From: Arachnopeziza araneosa
Taxonomy: Eukaryota > Ascomycota > Leotiomycetes > Helotiales > Arachnopezizaceae
Length of the DNA: 64,000 nt
Assembly: GCA_003988855.1 (NCBI GenBank)
Contig: QYAI01000049.1
Coordinates: forward strand, 1 to 64,000
Reading direction: 5' to 3'
A program made the translations under genes and the position numbers. Below the pieces are notes generated by a model. The model was not told where the DNA came from. It did not search any database and worked only from the letters and a program-made list of their open reading frames with translations. Of the stretch, positions 9,738 to 21,968 are shown in pieces. Position 1 is the stretch's first letter; each line of letters starts with the position of its first letter.

Positions 9738-10370
9738 CCTCGATGGTTACATGGTCTGAGTTTGGTTGATGGGAATAAGGTCAATTATTGCGGGAATATG
9801 AATTGGCAATCATCAGAATCTTGGAATTTCCTGGCTTACCGAAGCAAAGCACTCAAATGCGGGGAGGCTGGCCGCTGGCTTCCTTCCCCCAACGTCGTCA
9901 TTGCCCCGGCACGGATCCCGCTTCCGTGCGGGCCCATTCCGCTTCCACGTCGCGCTCCGACCCCAAACGCGTACTGTAGACGCGTGAAAGTCCAGCATCA
10001 CTTTGGTATATGCAACCCTTCAATGGACATTTATTCCCCACCTCAACTTCCGACAACCGCTCATTCGATATTTGCTCACGTTTGCAAACCACATACAAGC
10101 ACGGCAATTTGTGCTCCAAGCACAAATTCTGACGATCTCGAAGCGCTCCACCAAGTCCAAGAGGAATCAAGACCGAGGAAGAACAAAGCGGGATAAGCCA
10201 TTCAGCACCGAGCCTGAAAGTTGGGGAGACTTTCAGAAGCGAGGCAGAGTGTGTTGAAGGTTTGTAGTTGCTCGAAGACCGAGGTTCCGAGCTAAAGTGG
10301 GCTAGAAACCCCATTGCGATCAAAACAGAACCAACTATTTCCTCTCCCACTATCCCCGTCCAGTATCGAT
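9738..10370. promoter_or_regulatory. Divergent promoter with two MluI cell-cycle boxes upstream of ctf18
   Basis: A 633-bp gap between divergent start codons. ACGCGT occurs at 9967-9972 and 9980-9985, starting 13 bp apart and about 390-400 bp before the ctf18 ATG. In yeasts ACGCGT is the MCB element bound by MBF at G1/S, fitting a replication/cohesion gene. Open frames here (such as 9762-10196) show no family resemblance and I treat them as chance. Confidence 0.45.
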
Positions 10371-13300
10371 ATGCCTTCCGCTTCGTCTCCAATTGCGTAC
10401 CCAGAGAGCTCATCTCCTCCAGGAGCCAAGCGTTCCCGTCCTGTGGACCTCATAGAGGTTACAAAATCAAAGACTGTTGGTGGTTTTCTAATCCAGGAGG
10501 ATTCCGATGAAGATGACTTTGCGGTTGCAGAGCCTGCCCCCAAGAGGCGGATGCTTGAAGACTATCGTCTACCGAGTCCTGTTGTAGAAACGTTAGATGA
10601 CAATGATGATACGGCGCAACATCAGGACAAGGAAATAACACGTCCTGTGCTGGAGCGCGTTGGCGGGGAATTATTAGCTGATAACCGTGGAAGAATGCCG
10701 GACTCTCCTCCGAGAAATCAAACACCAAGTCCTCTCAATGAGACGATTGTGGATTCTATTGATGTTAGCCGTCACATCGGAATACCAGATTTCCTTACAA
10801 AGCGGATGATTAAGACTGTAGAAGTTGTGACTTGCTCAGGGAAATCAACTTCAATTCGACAGCGGCAAAAGGCACCACCGATACCATTTGAAGAACTTGT
10901 CGCAGCACGATCTACGATCAAGGTTGGACGAGCTAGAAAAAGCTATTATGGTATAGACATTCAGCAATTGGTCGCCGATGCAGCTAAGCAGGCAGAGAAG
11001 GATAAGGCGAGAATAGCAGCAACTGAAAAGCAGGTCTTACCGTCCGTCGAGACAGCGAGGTCCAAATCTCGGAAGTCTTTGATGTGGACGGAGAAGTATC
11101 GGGCTAGGAATTTTATGGAACTTTGTGGCGACGATCGAACCAACCGTCAAGTTTTACGTTGGCTTAAAACTTGGGACCCGGTCGTTTTCCCCAAATCTGG
11201 GAAGCCAAAACCAGCTCTGGTGAAGAAACCTGGATTTGACGAAAAAGAAGAAAAAGCTCATAAGAAAATCTTACTTTTGACTGGGCCACCAGGTCTTGGT
11301 AAGACAACTTTAGCTCACGTCTGTGCAAGACAGGCTGGTTATGAAGTTATGGAAATTAATGCAAGCGATGAAAGAAGCAAGGACATCGTGAAAGGAAGAA
11401 TAAGAACTAGTGTTGGAACCGAGAGCGTTAAGACCGGGTCAACAGTAACCTCGAAATCCGGTCACGTATCAAAGAATGCCCACCCTTTGTGTGTTGTAGT
11501 TGATGAAGTTGATGGAGTCGTCAGCGGATCAGGAGGCTCGGGAGAAGGGGGGTTCATCAAAGCTTTAATCGACCTCATTTTGCTAGACCAAAAGAATTCC
11601 TCGGTGGTTGGGACGAACACAGCAACTCGGAAGAAGAAGAAAGGAGACGACTTTAAGCTAATGCGACCTCTCATTCTCATCTGCAATGATGTCTATCATC
11701 CGTCTCTCCGACCACTTCGTCAATCCAATTTTGCTGAGATTATCCACGTTCGTAAGCCACCTCTTGATGCCGTTGTTACTCGTATGAGGTCTGTCTTTGA
11801 GAAAGAAGGTGTAGCTTGCGATTCAGACGCTGTCAGAGGCTTGTGCGAAGCTACTTGGGGAGTAAGTGCGACGGAATCTCGCAGAGGTAAAGAAGGCACT
11901 GGAGAAGGGGATCTGAGAGGAATCATGGTCGTTGGAGAATGGGCTGCTGCCAAACTGAGGAGCTCGACCAAGAACGGTACAGCAAGACTAACGAGGAAAT
12001 GGGTTGAACAAAACATGACGAGCGATCTCTCACACGGCGGCGGAGGAGCACGAGATGTAGGAAAAGGAGGAGCGAAGGAAGTCGTGAATCGAGTATTCTT
12101 AGAAGGTGCTGGATTTCCAAGAGCTCCGGCTCCGACCAATGTCCTCCCTGAATTCTCCAATGAGCAACCCAAAACTCAACTTGGTGTTGCTGAACTTGCA
12201 AAGAGAGCGGCAATGGACAGGCTACGAGAGATGGTCGACACAAGCGGTGATATTGACCGAATCATGACTGATATATTCTCACAGTACCCAAGCCAGCCAT
12301 TCAATGATGACTCCCTATTGTCCAAGCCGGATGTCGCTTATGAATGGCTGCACTTCCATGATTCTTGTTCCTCACGCGTGTTCACAAACCAGGACTTTGA
12401 GTTGGCACCTTATCTAAGTCAACCAGTTCTAGCTTGCCACCACCTTTTCGCTTCTCCTGCGCGACATCATTTCAGTAATAATGAGTCGAAGAAATGGGGA
12501 GAGGAAGAAAGCGAGGAGGAGCCAATGCCTTTTTCAGGACCAAGAGCCGATTACGAGGCTCATGAAGTCCTAAAATCGAATCGAGATGTTATACTTGCGC
12601 TTCAAAGTAATCTCAATCCAACACTGCTGAGGAGTTTCAGAAGTCCAGAGGATATTGCAACCGATCTACTACCATCATTAGTTAGAATCTTGACTCCAGA
12701 AATCAAGCCTATCATTGTGGGTAGTAGTGGTGACCAGAAAGGAATTGCAAGTGTAAGAAAAGAAGCTGAGAAGGCGATGGTTAAGAGATCGGTCAATGTT
12801 ATGGGAGCTGTGGGTGTCATTTTTGAGCATGGTAAACTTGAAGGTGATATTGGAAATCGCATAACTCAATGGGTATACCGAATGGAGCCGTAAGTTTTCC
12901 CTTCTGTATAACTTACTTGAAATGTTACTAATCTTCGCAGACCATTGGATAATCTCGTTCTCTTTGAAACAGCAGCAATATCTGCCTCGGCTCCCCCACC
13001 AGTTCGCTATGCTGTGCGCCAAGTCCTCGACCAAGAATACCAGAAAAATCTCATCGTCCGAGAAAATGCGGCTCGTCAAGCCCGTTTCAAGGCTGGAGGA
13101 AATCCAGATGATGAACCAGATCTCTCAACCTCAAATGATAAAGAAAACAACAGGTTTGACCCGAAGGAAGGCGTCTTGGAGTCAAAGAAGAAAGATTTCT
13201 TTGGCCGGATGATTCGGAATGAAGGTGCAGTACTGCAGGAAGTCGATGGAAATGGAGCTGCGAAGGCCAATAAAAAGGAGAAGTCTGGCTTGATAGAGAA

Positions 13301-13394
13301 GGAGGGTGCGAAAGTATGGGTTAGTTTCCATGAGGGGTTCAGTAATGCTGTTAAGAAACCTATCACGATTAATGAGTTGCTGAAGGGTTTGTAG
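10371..13394 (+). CDS. ctf18: Ctf18, large subunit of the alternative RFC clamp loader
   Basis: Ctf18 replaces Rfc1 in the Ctf18-RFC complex, which loads PCNA for sister-chromatid cohesion and fork signalling. Exons 10371-12889 and 12941-13394 (51-bp intron gtaagt...cgcag) give 990 residues. Motifs: conserved WTEKYRARNFMELCGDDRTN before the ATPase, Walker A GPPGLGKTT near residue 304, INASDERS, Walker B VVVDEVDG near residue 374 and the sensor region LILICNDVYHPSLRPLRQ. After the intron the C-terminal domain begins PPLDNLVLFE and ends in the helical tail used to bind partner subunits. The ATG at 10371 (MPSASSPIAYPES) is the first in frame; the earlier in-frame codon is only a TTG. Two MluI boxes lie in its promoter. 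Confidence 0.93.
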
Positions 13395-14503
13395 CAAGGA
13401 GTGTTTAGGATAAATTTGAATAATTATGTCGAAAATAGCCCAGACGTGTGGTACTGTCTTTTGACATTGTTGATATAGAAGGGAGAAAGGAGAAAGAATA
13501 GACCTGCTAACGCTTTTCTCTTGTGTCGGTGCTTTTAAAGCAGTAACATTTCTTGTTGACTAATGACAATGGGAGCCGACACTTGTGCATATAAATAGAA
13601 GAGGTTCTAGGAATTGTTACCAGATTCAATAATATCCTGCTTATGGGAGTGGAGAAGATGCACAACTGTATAAGACAGAAGCGCAATGGTGTTGTCTGAA
13701 ACTATCAGGATTCATTTTGAATAGAATCTATAGCGTTTACTGTATGAATCTTAACTACTGCCCGTTAAGAGAAGTCATCATTCTAGCAATGATATTAGGA
13801 GCTAAATTGATTGTAAATAAATGGGCTGGAAGAAAATAGTAATATAATACTAACGAGAACCAAGAACTAAGAACCAAGAACCTACTCACTGCTTCTAAGC
13901 ATACGCGTTCCTACAGTAGCTTACTGAGATAAGTATTATCCTCTTTTCCAAGGAACTTGAGTGTTATACATTGGGCTAAAATTTGTCTACTTACGACACT
14001 GGTTTAAATTTCCTACGCTAGATTAAACTGAAAAGCGAAGTTATCATCTTGAGGAGACTTTGGGGGGTAGCCAGTAAGCCAGTACGTGACACGATGTAGA
14101 TAATAAAGAGGAAAGAAACAATGGTAATCTTTGATTAAAATACAAACTAAATATTTTGTACGCCAAAAACTTGCCACTGTTCTACAAATAGCTAAATGTG
14201 TATTGATTTCTTTGATAATTCTTACCTTAATCACTTGGTAAAAGTTCGCAAATTTCATGACTTCTATCTGTATTGAAGCCTGAGTCGATTTCATATTAGC
14301 ATAAAAAGATCTAGAATGACTTGAACTCTAGAATCAACGTAGTTATATTCATCGCAAACTGCTTAGGCAAATCAATGTGTTTCAAGTTTATAACATGAGC
14401 ATCCTGTCTGTTGAACGCCAATATTCTATACATATCTTCATCGACTCTGTGACTGGCATTTTGCACAATCTCATGTCTATATAAGAACAACTCAAAAAAA
14501 ACC
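13395..14503. other. AT-rich gene-free stretch
   Basis: About 1.1 kb between convergent genes (ctf18, MFS transporter). It is AT-rich, with short direct repeats of the type gaaccaagaactaagaacc near 13856-13880 and one ACGCGT near 13903. No credible coding frame. It could include remains of an old repeat, but no termini or target-site duplications are visible. Confidence 0.4.
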
Positions 14504-16292
14504 TTAGTCCTCCCGTTGCTCCTCTTCTCTTAGCAATTGTTCTTCCTTCTCGCGCAACTGATGAGTGTAGTAGATGCTCCATAAGCTTACAAAAAATCCG
14601 AGAATGCAGGCAACAACAGTCATAAAGTAGGCACTCCTATAGCATGCTAGCCCCTGAGTACATTCTCGTTCTCCATCAGTGACAGTACTATGGTGATCGT
14701 ACACCATGCCGTAAAAAAGGTTGAAGATATTGCCACTAATGATAGGGCTCAAAGTCATGCATCCCCAATTTTGACTCAAACCATGAACACCGAAAGCTTC
14801 TGCGACAATCGAGGGGAAGCATCCAAAAAGGAAGCCATATCCGAGTCCAGTCAATCCCGAGACTAGTCCAAGTAGATGAGGATTCTCGATGGAAAGGGCA
14901 AAGAGCTGGCCAGCAAGGAATATTAAAGATGCAATAGTAACGCACCAAAGTCGAGATGCATGCAAGACTTTGACAAGGAAGTCAGATCCGACCCCTGATC
15001 ATATTAGTGAGTGCAAGCAACTAGGTCTATGGACGTACCGCTCAATAAACGGCCTAGGAAACTGCAAACAGAAAGAATCGAAACATGCATCGCTTGTCGC
15101 TTCATAATAAAATCTTCGGAAGCTGAATCGTCGTAGTGCCGCCACAGTGCAGTTGCATCATTGCCGATGTTGCTATACTAAATCAGTACTGTTTACAAGC
15201 GAATAAGATTCTTCGTACTTGATAGTCATTAATCCAATTCCTGTCAGGACTCCCATGAGGATAAATTGTTGCCAGAATTCCGCCAACGGAAGCATCTTTA
15301 AACCTCGAATATCTACACGATGAGCATGATCCTTAATAACATTCTCTTCAGGTTCGTCACCAGGGCTTGATGATGTGGATTTCGACATGAGGGAGGAGGT
15401 TTCGTCAGATTCAGGCGCAGCAAAACCTTCCTCTGCCACCGCTGCATGATTTAGGGGGTCTCCCTTGAGAAGTGCTGCTGGAGTGGAGAACCTACCTATT
15501 TCTTCTGCATTTCTCTGAGATGCCCTGTGCTTCGCCTCCTCTGACCTAGTCCTATGCAATCTATTCGAGTTGGAGTCTCTGCGTGACGAATGCGTTGATA
15601 CCGCGGAATAGTGAGTATGGGGCAGTACCCTCAGGAAGAAAAATCCAACAAAAACGATTCCAAAGGTTCCAAACGCAAGTAGCTTCAAAAAATCTCCGGT
15701 ATCTCCTGGCAATACAAATTGTGCAAAAGCCGAGAAGAAGAAGGCACTCAAGCCAAAAGCAGCCAGTGGGAATCCCGTCGCAGCACCTCGATGATGTGGC
15801 CAGTTCAACGCCGATGTCTTAACGGAAGCCGCGAAAGCAGCACAACCTCCTAGACCAGTGAAGAAAGAAAACATGCAAAGTAATGGAAGGGGTGCTGAGC
15901 CGGCGTGATATGCTTGAAATAAGGGGAAGTATCCCGCACCCAGTAGGAACGCTCCAACAATTACTGCAGCCCGAGGCCCTTTAGAATCAACGAACATCCC
16001 GATCGGTATACCAAGCAGGTACATTCCCAGATTTCCCGATGTGCCCTGATATGCTAAGTATGTATTCGACGGAAAAGACAGACAGACGCCTTACTATTAG
16101 GTTTTGCTCTGTTGAGGAGAGCTTTAGCTTCTCCGCGAATTGTGGTCCCCAGGCTGAGTAGACATACTGTATTTGTTAGAGACATGTACTATAATATGCC
16201 ATGAGACCTACGTTGGTTCCGCATGCTAACGAAATACATGTTGCAGCAATACTCGACACAATTCGCGCTGTGTTCTTTGACTTCTCCGACAT
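14504..16292 (-). CDS. Major facilitator superfamily transporter (nodulin-like type)
   Basis: Membrane transporter of 534 residues. Exons: 16212-16292, 16095-16166, 15219-16045, 15039-15172 and 14504-14994, with introns of 44-49 bp. Spliced, it starts MSEKSKNTARIVSSIAATC and continues GTNYVYSAWGPQFAEKLKLS, the first-helix pattern of nodulin-like/monocarboxylate-type MFS proteins. Two six-helix halves are joined by a long serine-rich loop (about residues 225-320) containing SSRRDSN and EEPEENVIKDHAH. A conserved SFLGRLLSG sits at the start of the second half, and the C-terminus is a charged coil (REKEEQLLREEEQ). The substrate is unknown. Divergent from the SERINC gene. All phases agree across four introns, so the model is firm. 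Confidence 0.88.
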
Positions 16293-16700
16293 CGCATTAA
16301 ATGATATGCTGAAGGAGACTTTGACTGGAGGAATGTTTCAGTTATATGTCACCATGCGATGGACACATATTTATTCCATTGCGAGTGTGGGAATTGATTA
16401 TTCAAATCAAAGATATAGTGTTGAAGGGAGGTCGAAACTTGAGGGTGATGTTGTTCAGGATGCGTTATCGCAATATGCAGCTGATACGGTCGGAGATCAT
16501 CGGGATCATTCGCCTACCCAGTCATTCAGACAAGCCACACGAATCAAGCCACAGGCCGGCGACTATCGAGTCTCGTGCCGCTTGCGTATTGCGCATCTTC
16601 AGACTTCATTCTGTACATCCATCGCCAAGCTTGATTTGAGTATCGGCGTGCGGCGTGAATATTCATCAACGACATATTCTATTGCGTGCCGTATTGCAAT
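16293..16700. promoter_or_regulatory. Divergent promoter between MFS and SERINC genes
   Basis: 408 bp between two divergent ATGs. The open frame 16201-16791 crosses it but overlaps real exons on both sides and is a shadow. No distinct motif was picked out. Confidence 0.4.
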
Positions 16701-18231
16701 ATGGGTGCTCTACTCTCTCTGCCACTTCTGGCAGTGCCTAGTATGGGAACCGTACGTCCCTCATTTGATCTCCTTAGCAGGCAACTTCTAACTTAGGCAG
16801 GCCCTCACGTTTATGGCGAGTTGTTGTGGTGCAGCTACTTGCTCAGCAGTATGCAGCGCTTGTGGGAAATGTGGCAACAGGTTGTTACTCTATGATCGAT
16901 AAAACTGAGGTATGCGACTGACGGTTTACAGTGTGGCCACTCGAATTGCCTACGCCCTTATTCTTTTAGTGAACTCGATTTTATCATGGATTATGCTCAC
17001 ACCTTGGGCAATCAAGAAACTGCAGCATTTGACTTTGGATTATATGGAGATTAACTGTCCGGATGGCCCCTGTTATGGGTGGGTGGCAGTTCACAGGATC
17101 AACTTTGCTCTCGGTGTATTCCACATCATCATGGGAGTGCTCCTTCTCGGCGTCAACTCTTCAAAAAACCCTCGCGCGAATATTCAAAATGGATTTTGGG
17201 GTCCAAAGATTATCGCATGGCTGGCCTTGATTGTGGTTTCCTTCCTGATTCCGGAATCATTTTTCTTCATATGGGGAAATTACATATCCTTTGCAGGAGC
17301 TACGCTCTTCCTGCTGCTCGGTTTAATTCTCTTAGTCGACCTCGCACATAACTGGGCCGAGTATTGTCTTTCCCAGATTGAAATAGAAGATTCGAAGGTG
17401 TGGAGGGGTATTCTTATTGGTTCGACATTAGGGATGTATGCTGCTTCTTTGGCTATGACCATCATTCAGTACATCTTCTTTGCTCGAGGCGGATGCACGA
17501 TGAATCAAACGGCTATCACTCTCAATCTTATCTTCCTGCTACTTGTCTCTGTAGTCTCAGTCCATCCTGCGATTCAGGAATACAATCCAAGGGCCGGACT
17601 TGCCCAATCCGCAATGGTTGCTGTATATTGCACATACCTCACCATGTCAGCAGTGTCTATGGAACCAGATGACAACAACTGCAACCCGCTCATTCGTGCT
17701 CAAGGCACTCGAACCACTTCTATCGTTATTGGTGCCATTGTCACCATGTTGACTGTTGCCTACACTACCACCCGAGCCGCAACCCAAGGTGTAGCCCTAG
17801 GCGGAAAAGGCAAGATTCGCCTTCCAGAAGAAGACGAGCATGATCTCGTTACTCAGCAGCCAGACAGCCGCCGTGAGATGCGTGCGGCCGCGCTTCGTCA
17901 AGCTGTTGAAGAAGGTTCCCTCCCCGCCGACGCTCTCTTGGACTCTGATGATGATGATGATATCACCAACACACCTAGAGATGATGAACGCACCTCAACG
18001 CAGTATAACTACGCTCTATTTCACCTTATTTTCTTCCTTGCAACAACCTGGGTAGCCACCCTTCTCACAATGAGTATTGAAGACAGTAAGCAAGATGATC
18101 GGGATTTCGCACCCGTAGGAAGAACGTATGTGGCTAGTTGGGTGAAGATTGTCAGTGCATGGGTGTGTTACGGAATTTATGCTTGGACGCTGGTTGCGCC
18201 TATTGTCTTGCCTGATCGATTTGACTTCTGA
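16701..18231 (+). CDS. tms1: SERINC/TMS1 family membrane protein
   Basis: Serine-incorporator family (yeast Tms1). These are vacuolar or endosomal multi-span proteins, proposed to carry serine into lipid synthesis; recent work favours a lipid scramblase role. Exons 16701-16751, 16801-16880 and 16932-18231 give 476 residues. The start MGALLSLPLLAVPSMGT and the cysteine-rich SCCGAATCSAVCSACGKCGNS are typical of the family and appear only after splicing. About ten membrane segments follow; AHNWAEYCL and the conserved SMEPDDNNCNP loop are visible. A charged cytosolic loop with an Asp run (DSDDDDD) precedes the last two helices, which end in VAPIVLPDRFDF. Confidence 0.93.
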
Positions 18232-18642
18232 TGAAGAATGAGGGATCAGGTAAGCTACTTAGAATTGTACACATTATTGATCGTTGTAGTCTAGCATGTA
18301 TCAGGGCATGGCGTTGAAACTTCCTTGCAAGAATTTACTATGTTCAATAATCAAGTTTTTGGTATTCGCGAAGCGAAAATCAATTGTGTATAGTGAGTGA
18401 CCTTGGAAGGTGTCAAAGTTGATTATTTGAAATTCGATCGAAGTTGCAACGAAACGTCAATCATAGGGAAAATTGATTTAATACATACAATTTGTTAAAA
18501 GACAAGCGAGAGGTTTTATGTTGACCTATTGACGGGATACTCTCTCTTGGGCTGTGGATTACTGTAAGAATTTGAATGGCTGAATCCTTCTTCAACATAA
18601 AGCTTTTGCTCATATCAATTGAATTTGCCGAACTCCCCGTAC
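18232..18642. other. Convergent 3' region
   Basis: 411 bp between the stop codons of the SERINC gene and the short-chain dehydrogenase. It is AT-rich and probably holds both 3' UTRs. No coding frame or repeat stands out. Confidence 0.45.
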
Positions 18643-19656
18643 CTAGATACCCCTTCCTCCATCCACCTCCAAACAAGTCCCCGTGATAAACTTCGCCTCA
18701 TCACTCGCAAGGAACAAGCAATAGTTCGCGACGTCGGTCGGATCTGTCAGTCGTCCAAGCGGGACATTGAAGAGGAATTTCTTAAAGTTCTCTTCGGTTG
18801 GTGGTACTCCGACGAATGTTTCGAACCTGGGGACTGTTAACTCAGCTCAGCTTGTTCGACGAAACGAGAGGAGACCTTACAAGCCTGTAGCACAAAGTAA
18901 AGGACATACGGCGTTGATTCTGATTTGTTTGTCGCCGTATTCGGCTGCCAAACCCTTGGTTGCCTAGAGGGTATGTTAGCTCTTGACGGGGAGGACTAAG
19001 TTTTAGGAGAATATATACATTCGCAACAGCGGCTTTGCTAGCATTGTACCAAACGAGTCCTGGTCTTGGTCTTGTCGCACCGATCGAAGCAATGTTAATG
19101 ATGCTTCCGCCCTCACTTTGATTGATAAGATTCGGGATGAAATGGCGAGTGGAATGAAATATGCTCTTTAGGTTGACGGCCATGACTTTGTCGAACTCGT
19201 CCTCGGTTACTTCTTGCGTAGGCTGGACCTTGGTTAGAGAGCCTAAAGATTGTGTTAAGAAGGAGAATGGATACCTTGTTCTTGTAAGAGGTACCGGCAT
19301 TGTTTACCAGAATATCTAAACGGCCGAATTTACCCAAAGAATTTTCAATTAACGTCTCCCAGTCCGATTCTGAAGTGACATCCGTCTTTATGAAAAACAT
19401 CTCCTTTGGGTGAGTGGCTGCTGCGACCCTTTCGCCACCTATGGAGCTTAAAGATAATTAGCTATGTTGTACTGAAAGAGATGGCTCCAATTGTCGAAAG
19501 GGCAACGTACTCAATATCGGCAACAATGACTTTGCATCCTTCCTCGGCGAATCTCTTGCAAATTGCTTCACCAAAACCACTTCCTCCACCAGTAACAATG
19601 GCTACTTTTCCATTTAAGCGTGTGCCGAGCATTTTGGATTTGATATGGGTACTCAT
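18643..19656 (-). CDS. Short-chain dehydrogenase/reductase (SDR)
   Basis: Classical SDR of 262 residues. Exons: 19511-19656, 19275-19446, 19019-19222, 18881-18963 and 18643-18826. The cofactor motif TGGGSGFG lies at residues 22-29, VADID at the end of beta-2 (an acidic residue there usually means NAD(H)), NNAG at the end of beta-4, the catalytic serine in NIASIG and the Y-x3-K pair in WYNASK. After the last intron it reads GLFETFVGVPPTEEN and ends FITGTCLEVDGGRGI. The track is split into fragments by four introns; I chose acceptors (ttaag|C at 19447, ccag|CCT at 19223, cccag|GTT at 18827) that keep frame and restore family text. The substrate is unknown. Confidence 0.85.
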
Positions 19657-21968
19657 TCTCAGCTTCAAGCTGTAAAGTTCCAGTGTTTGGAGTGCTGAGC
19701 GTGACGATGCAAGGAAGGGGAAAAGGACAGGAGCCTAGGTAGGGTTTCCGGGTGAAGAACGCTAGTCTTGCACTTGCGAAGAGACTTTAACAGAGCAAAA
19801 GGGAGAGAGAGAATAATCTGAGTAACGAAATCAGGCAGTACTCATCATGCTTCAAACTTTGTATAGCGTGAACTGCAAAGCATGTGTTGATCGGTGAGAG
19901 GGGCAGCCACGTGATCAGGCGGGGTCACCGTCCATGGCGTCTTGGAAGACGTGGAAGAGAATTGAAGGACAAGAGAAGATTCCCTCCTCCTACAGTTCGA
20001 GTGTTCGAGAAACACTTGATTCACACTAGCTAACTACATAGATGTCAGAGACAGGAACACTTGAAAATCGATGACCCTTCCTGGAACCTTCACATATGGG
20101 AATCTTGGTTTCCTTGCAGGCTCGAGAGTCTGCATCTTAGCACTGCCAAGTGTTTTGAGTTGCGGGAACGCGATGAGACTTACGCCACAAGCGTGGTCAA
20201 TCAGCATCAGGTGTGACGCGGCGCCTGGACTCTTGCGTGCTATTTCTTGTTTATGTTTTTGCTGCTAGAATTTGAGCATCTGAGACAATGATACTGATTG
20301 AGCCGTCTTATCCCAGATCCTGTTATATCGTTATCTCACCCCTGCCACAGCCTTTGAGACTCTATGCCAAACCTAACGCTTCAGCCGTTGATGTCTACTT
20401 GCCGTGATGGCGAGAGCCATACGAGGCAGAGAACTCGTGAACGTGACTACAACTTGCAACTCGTAACGAGGTACAGGACAGCAGATGCTGGAATCGTGAA
20501 ACACACCACGAGAACGCCAATGGTGGAAGCAACGCCAGCTCGCCTTGCGCCACTTGCATGATGGTGGTATCACGTCAAAGATCCGATGGCGAGGTCCCTC
20601 GCCTTGGCGTTGCCCTGGCAGATGGATAAATTGCTCGTAAGTATTGCAGAGGAGTGGTGGCAGGGATTGAAAGGAATCTCTCTTGTTTCCACTCGTAAAA
20701 CTTCGTCCGGTATATTACTAGTTGAGGCTCGTCTGAACTGTAACCAATCTTGCCCGGCAGAAAGTTTCGCGGCAGGCCCTCAGTAGCTCTGGACGCCAAC
20801 ATATATATGTACCTTTAGCTCTCTTCGAGTTGAAGTAGTAAAACCAAGATATCATTGTTGAATGTAGGTGCCTTCCGTTAGGCTTATGTACGAAGTTGTT
20901 GGAACCAGAAGCCCAAAGAATCCTTATCTTTTCTCGGTGTCTGGTCAAGTTAGATGAAGCAATTTCAGATCCAAGCCCATGCACCAGCGGGTGGGACCCT
21001 GATTTCTCCCAACCTCATCACGAGAGTTTCTAACGACCATCAAAAGATTGGGGAAAGCACCGAATGAGAGCCATCAGAGGATGGGAGAAGATGCTCTGGG
21101 GTCTCACTCTCTTTTAGCAGACGGAACCGAAGTATATGCGCGTCTGAGCGGTTCTTGGTGTGTCAACAAACACCAAGACGCTGATTCGATCGAATGAAGC
21201 GGCTGCTCCTCGCACATGCAGCTCTTGTCAATCCTCGATGCTGATTTCATGGAGTTCCATTCAGCGCGTTGCTGCACCTCCCCTGTAGATGCCTCTTAAG
21301 CTGTTTTCGAAGCCTCCAAAACCCTAGTCACTCACTGGCTCCCAGACTTTGCCTCCAAGGAAACAACGTCTGCTCCAACCCAGCCTCGATATATTGTCGG
21401 CCTTTCCCCCAATTCTGGCTCGTATCTGTGTACGAAGTGATATTGCCAGGCAATATCTCTCAACATCCTCGATAAGGTTCAGAGTAATCATGGCATGACA
21501 CCAATCGCTTCGGCATTTTGCTTGTATTTTGGTTGGCTTCCAAACACCTACGCACTGGTGCTGCAAGAAATTAATATCTCATGTTAGTTTTATCTTCGTT
21601 TTCCGCTCTCCGTCCCGGCCCTAATTGTCTTCTTGCGAGGAGCATTTCCACTGACAGAAACACTCGTTGAAGCGAAGGGCGTCACCGTCTCCCGGGAGTA
21701 ATAATACGGCCGTTTTCTGCATCTGCGGGTGATAATAATACCTGCAAAAAACGGAGCTCGGAGGAAGTTTAGCTGCAGGTGCAAGAAGCCAAGGGGGTGG
21801 GAGTTGACTCGCTAGCCTATCGGTGCCCTGCGCTCAAACTACTTCTTTCTGCGCGCAACCCTTCACCCGTCTCTCTCATCGCCGACGGCAAACCCAGTGC
21901 TCAACGCCGGAGCCAACAGTGCGATTGTCCTGTCGTGAGGGTGCTGGAGAGCTGTGCAAGCCATTTAG
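19657..21968. other. Long gene-free stretch (2.3 kb)
   Basis: Between the divergent SDR and bst1 genes. Several short open frames exist on both strands, but none has a start, splice signals and composition that convince me. The right end, about 21780-21968, is probably the bst1 leader. I see no mobile element ends, long repeats or RNA gene. Confidence 0.45.

Noticed and set aside
9762..10196. 144-codon plus-strand open frame between the Zn2Cys6 gene and ctf18
   Set aside because: Its composition is not protein-like, it matches no family, and it lies in the divergent promoter carrying the MluI boxes.
16201..16791. 196-codon plus-strand open frame
   Set aside because: It overlaps exons 1 of both the MFS and SERINC genes, whose spliced products are clear. 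It is a shadow of the promoter region.
14504..21968. A secondary-metabolite or catabolic gene cluster (MFS transporter, SERINC, SDR)
   Set aside because: No core synthase, P450 or pathway regulator is present, the SERINC gene is housekeeping, and a 2.3-kb gap follows. The genes look independent.
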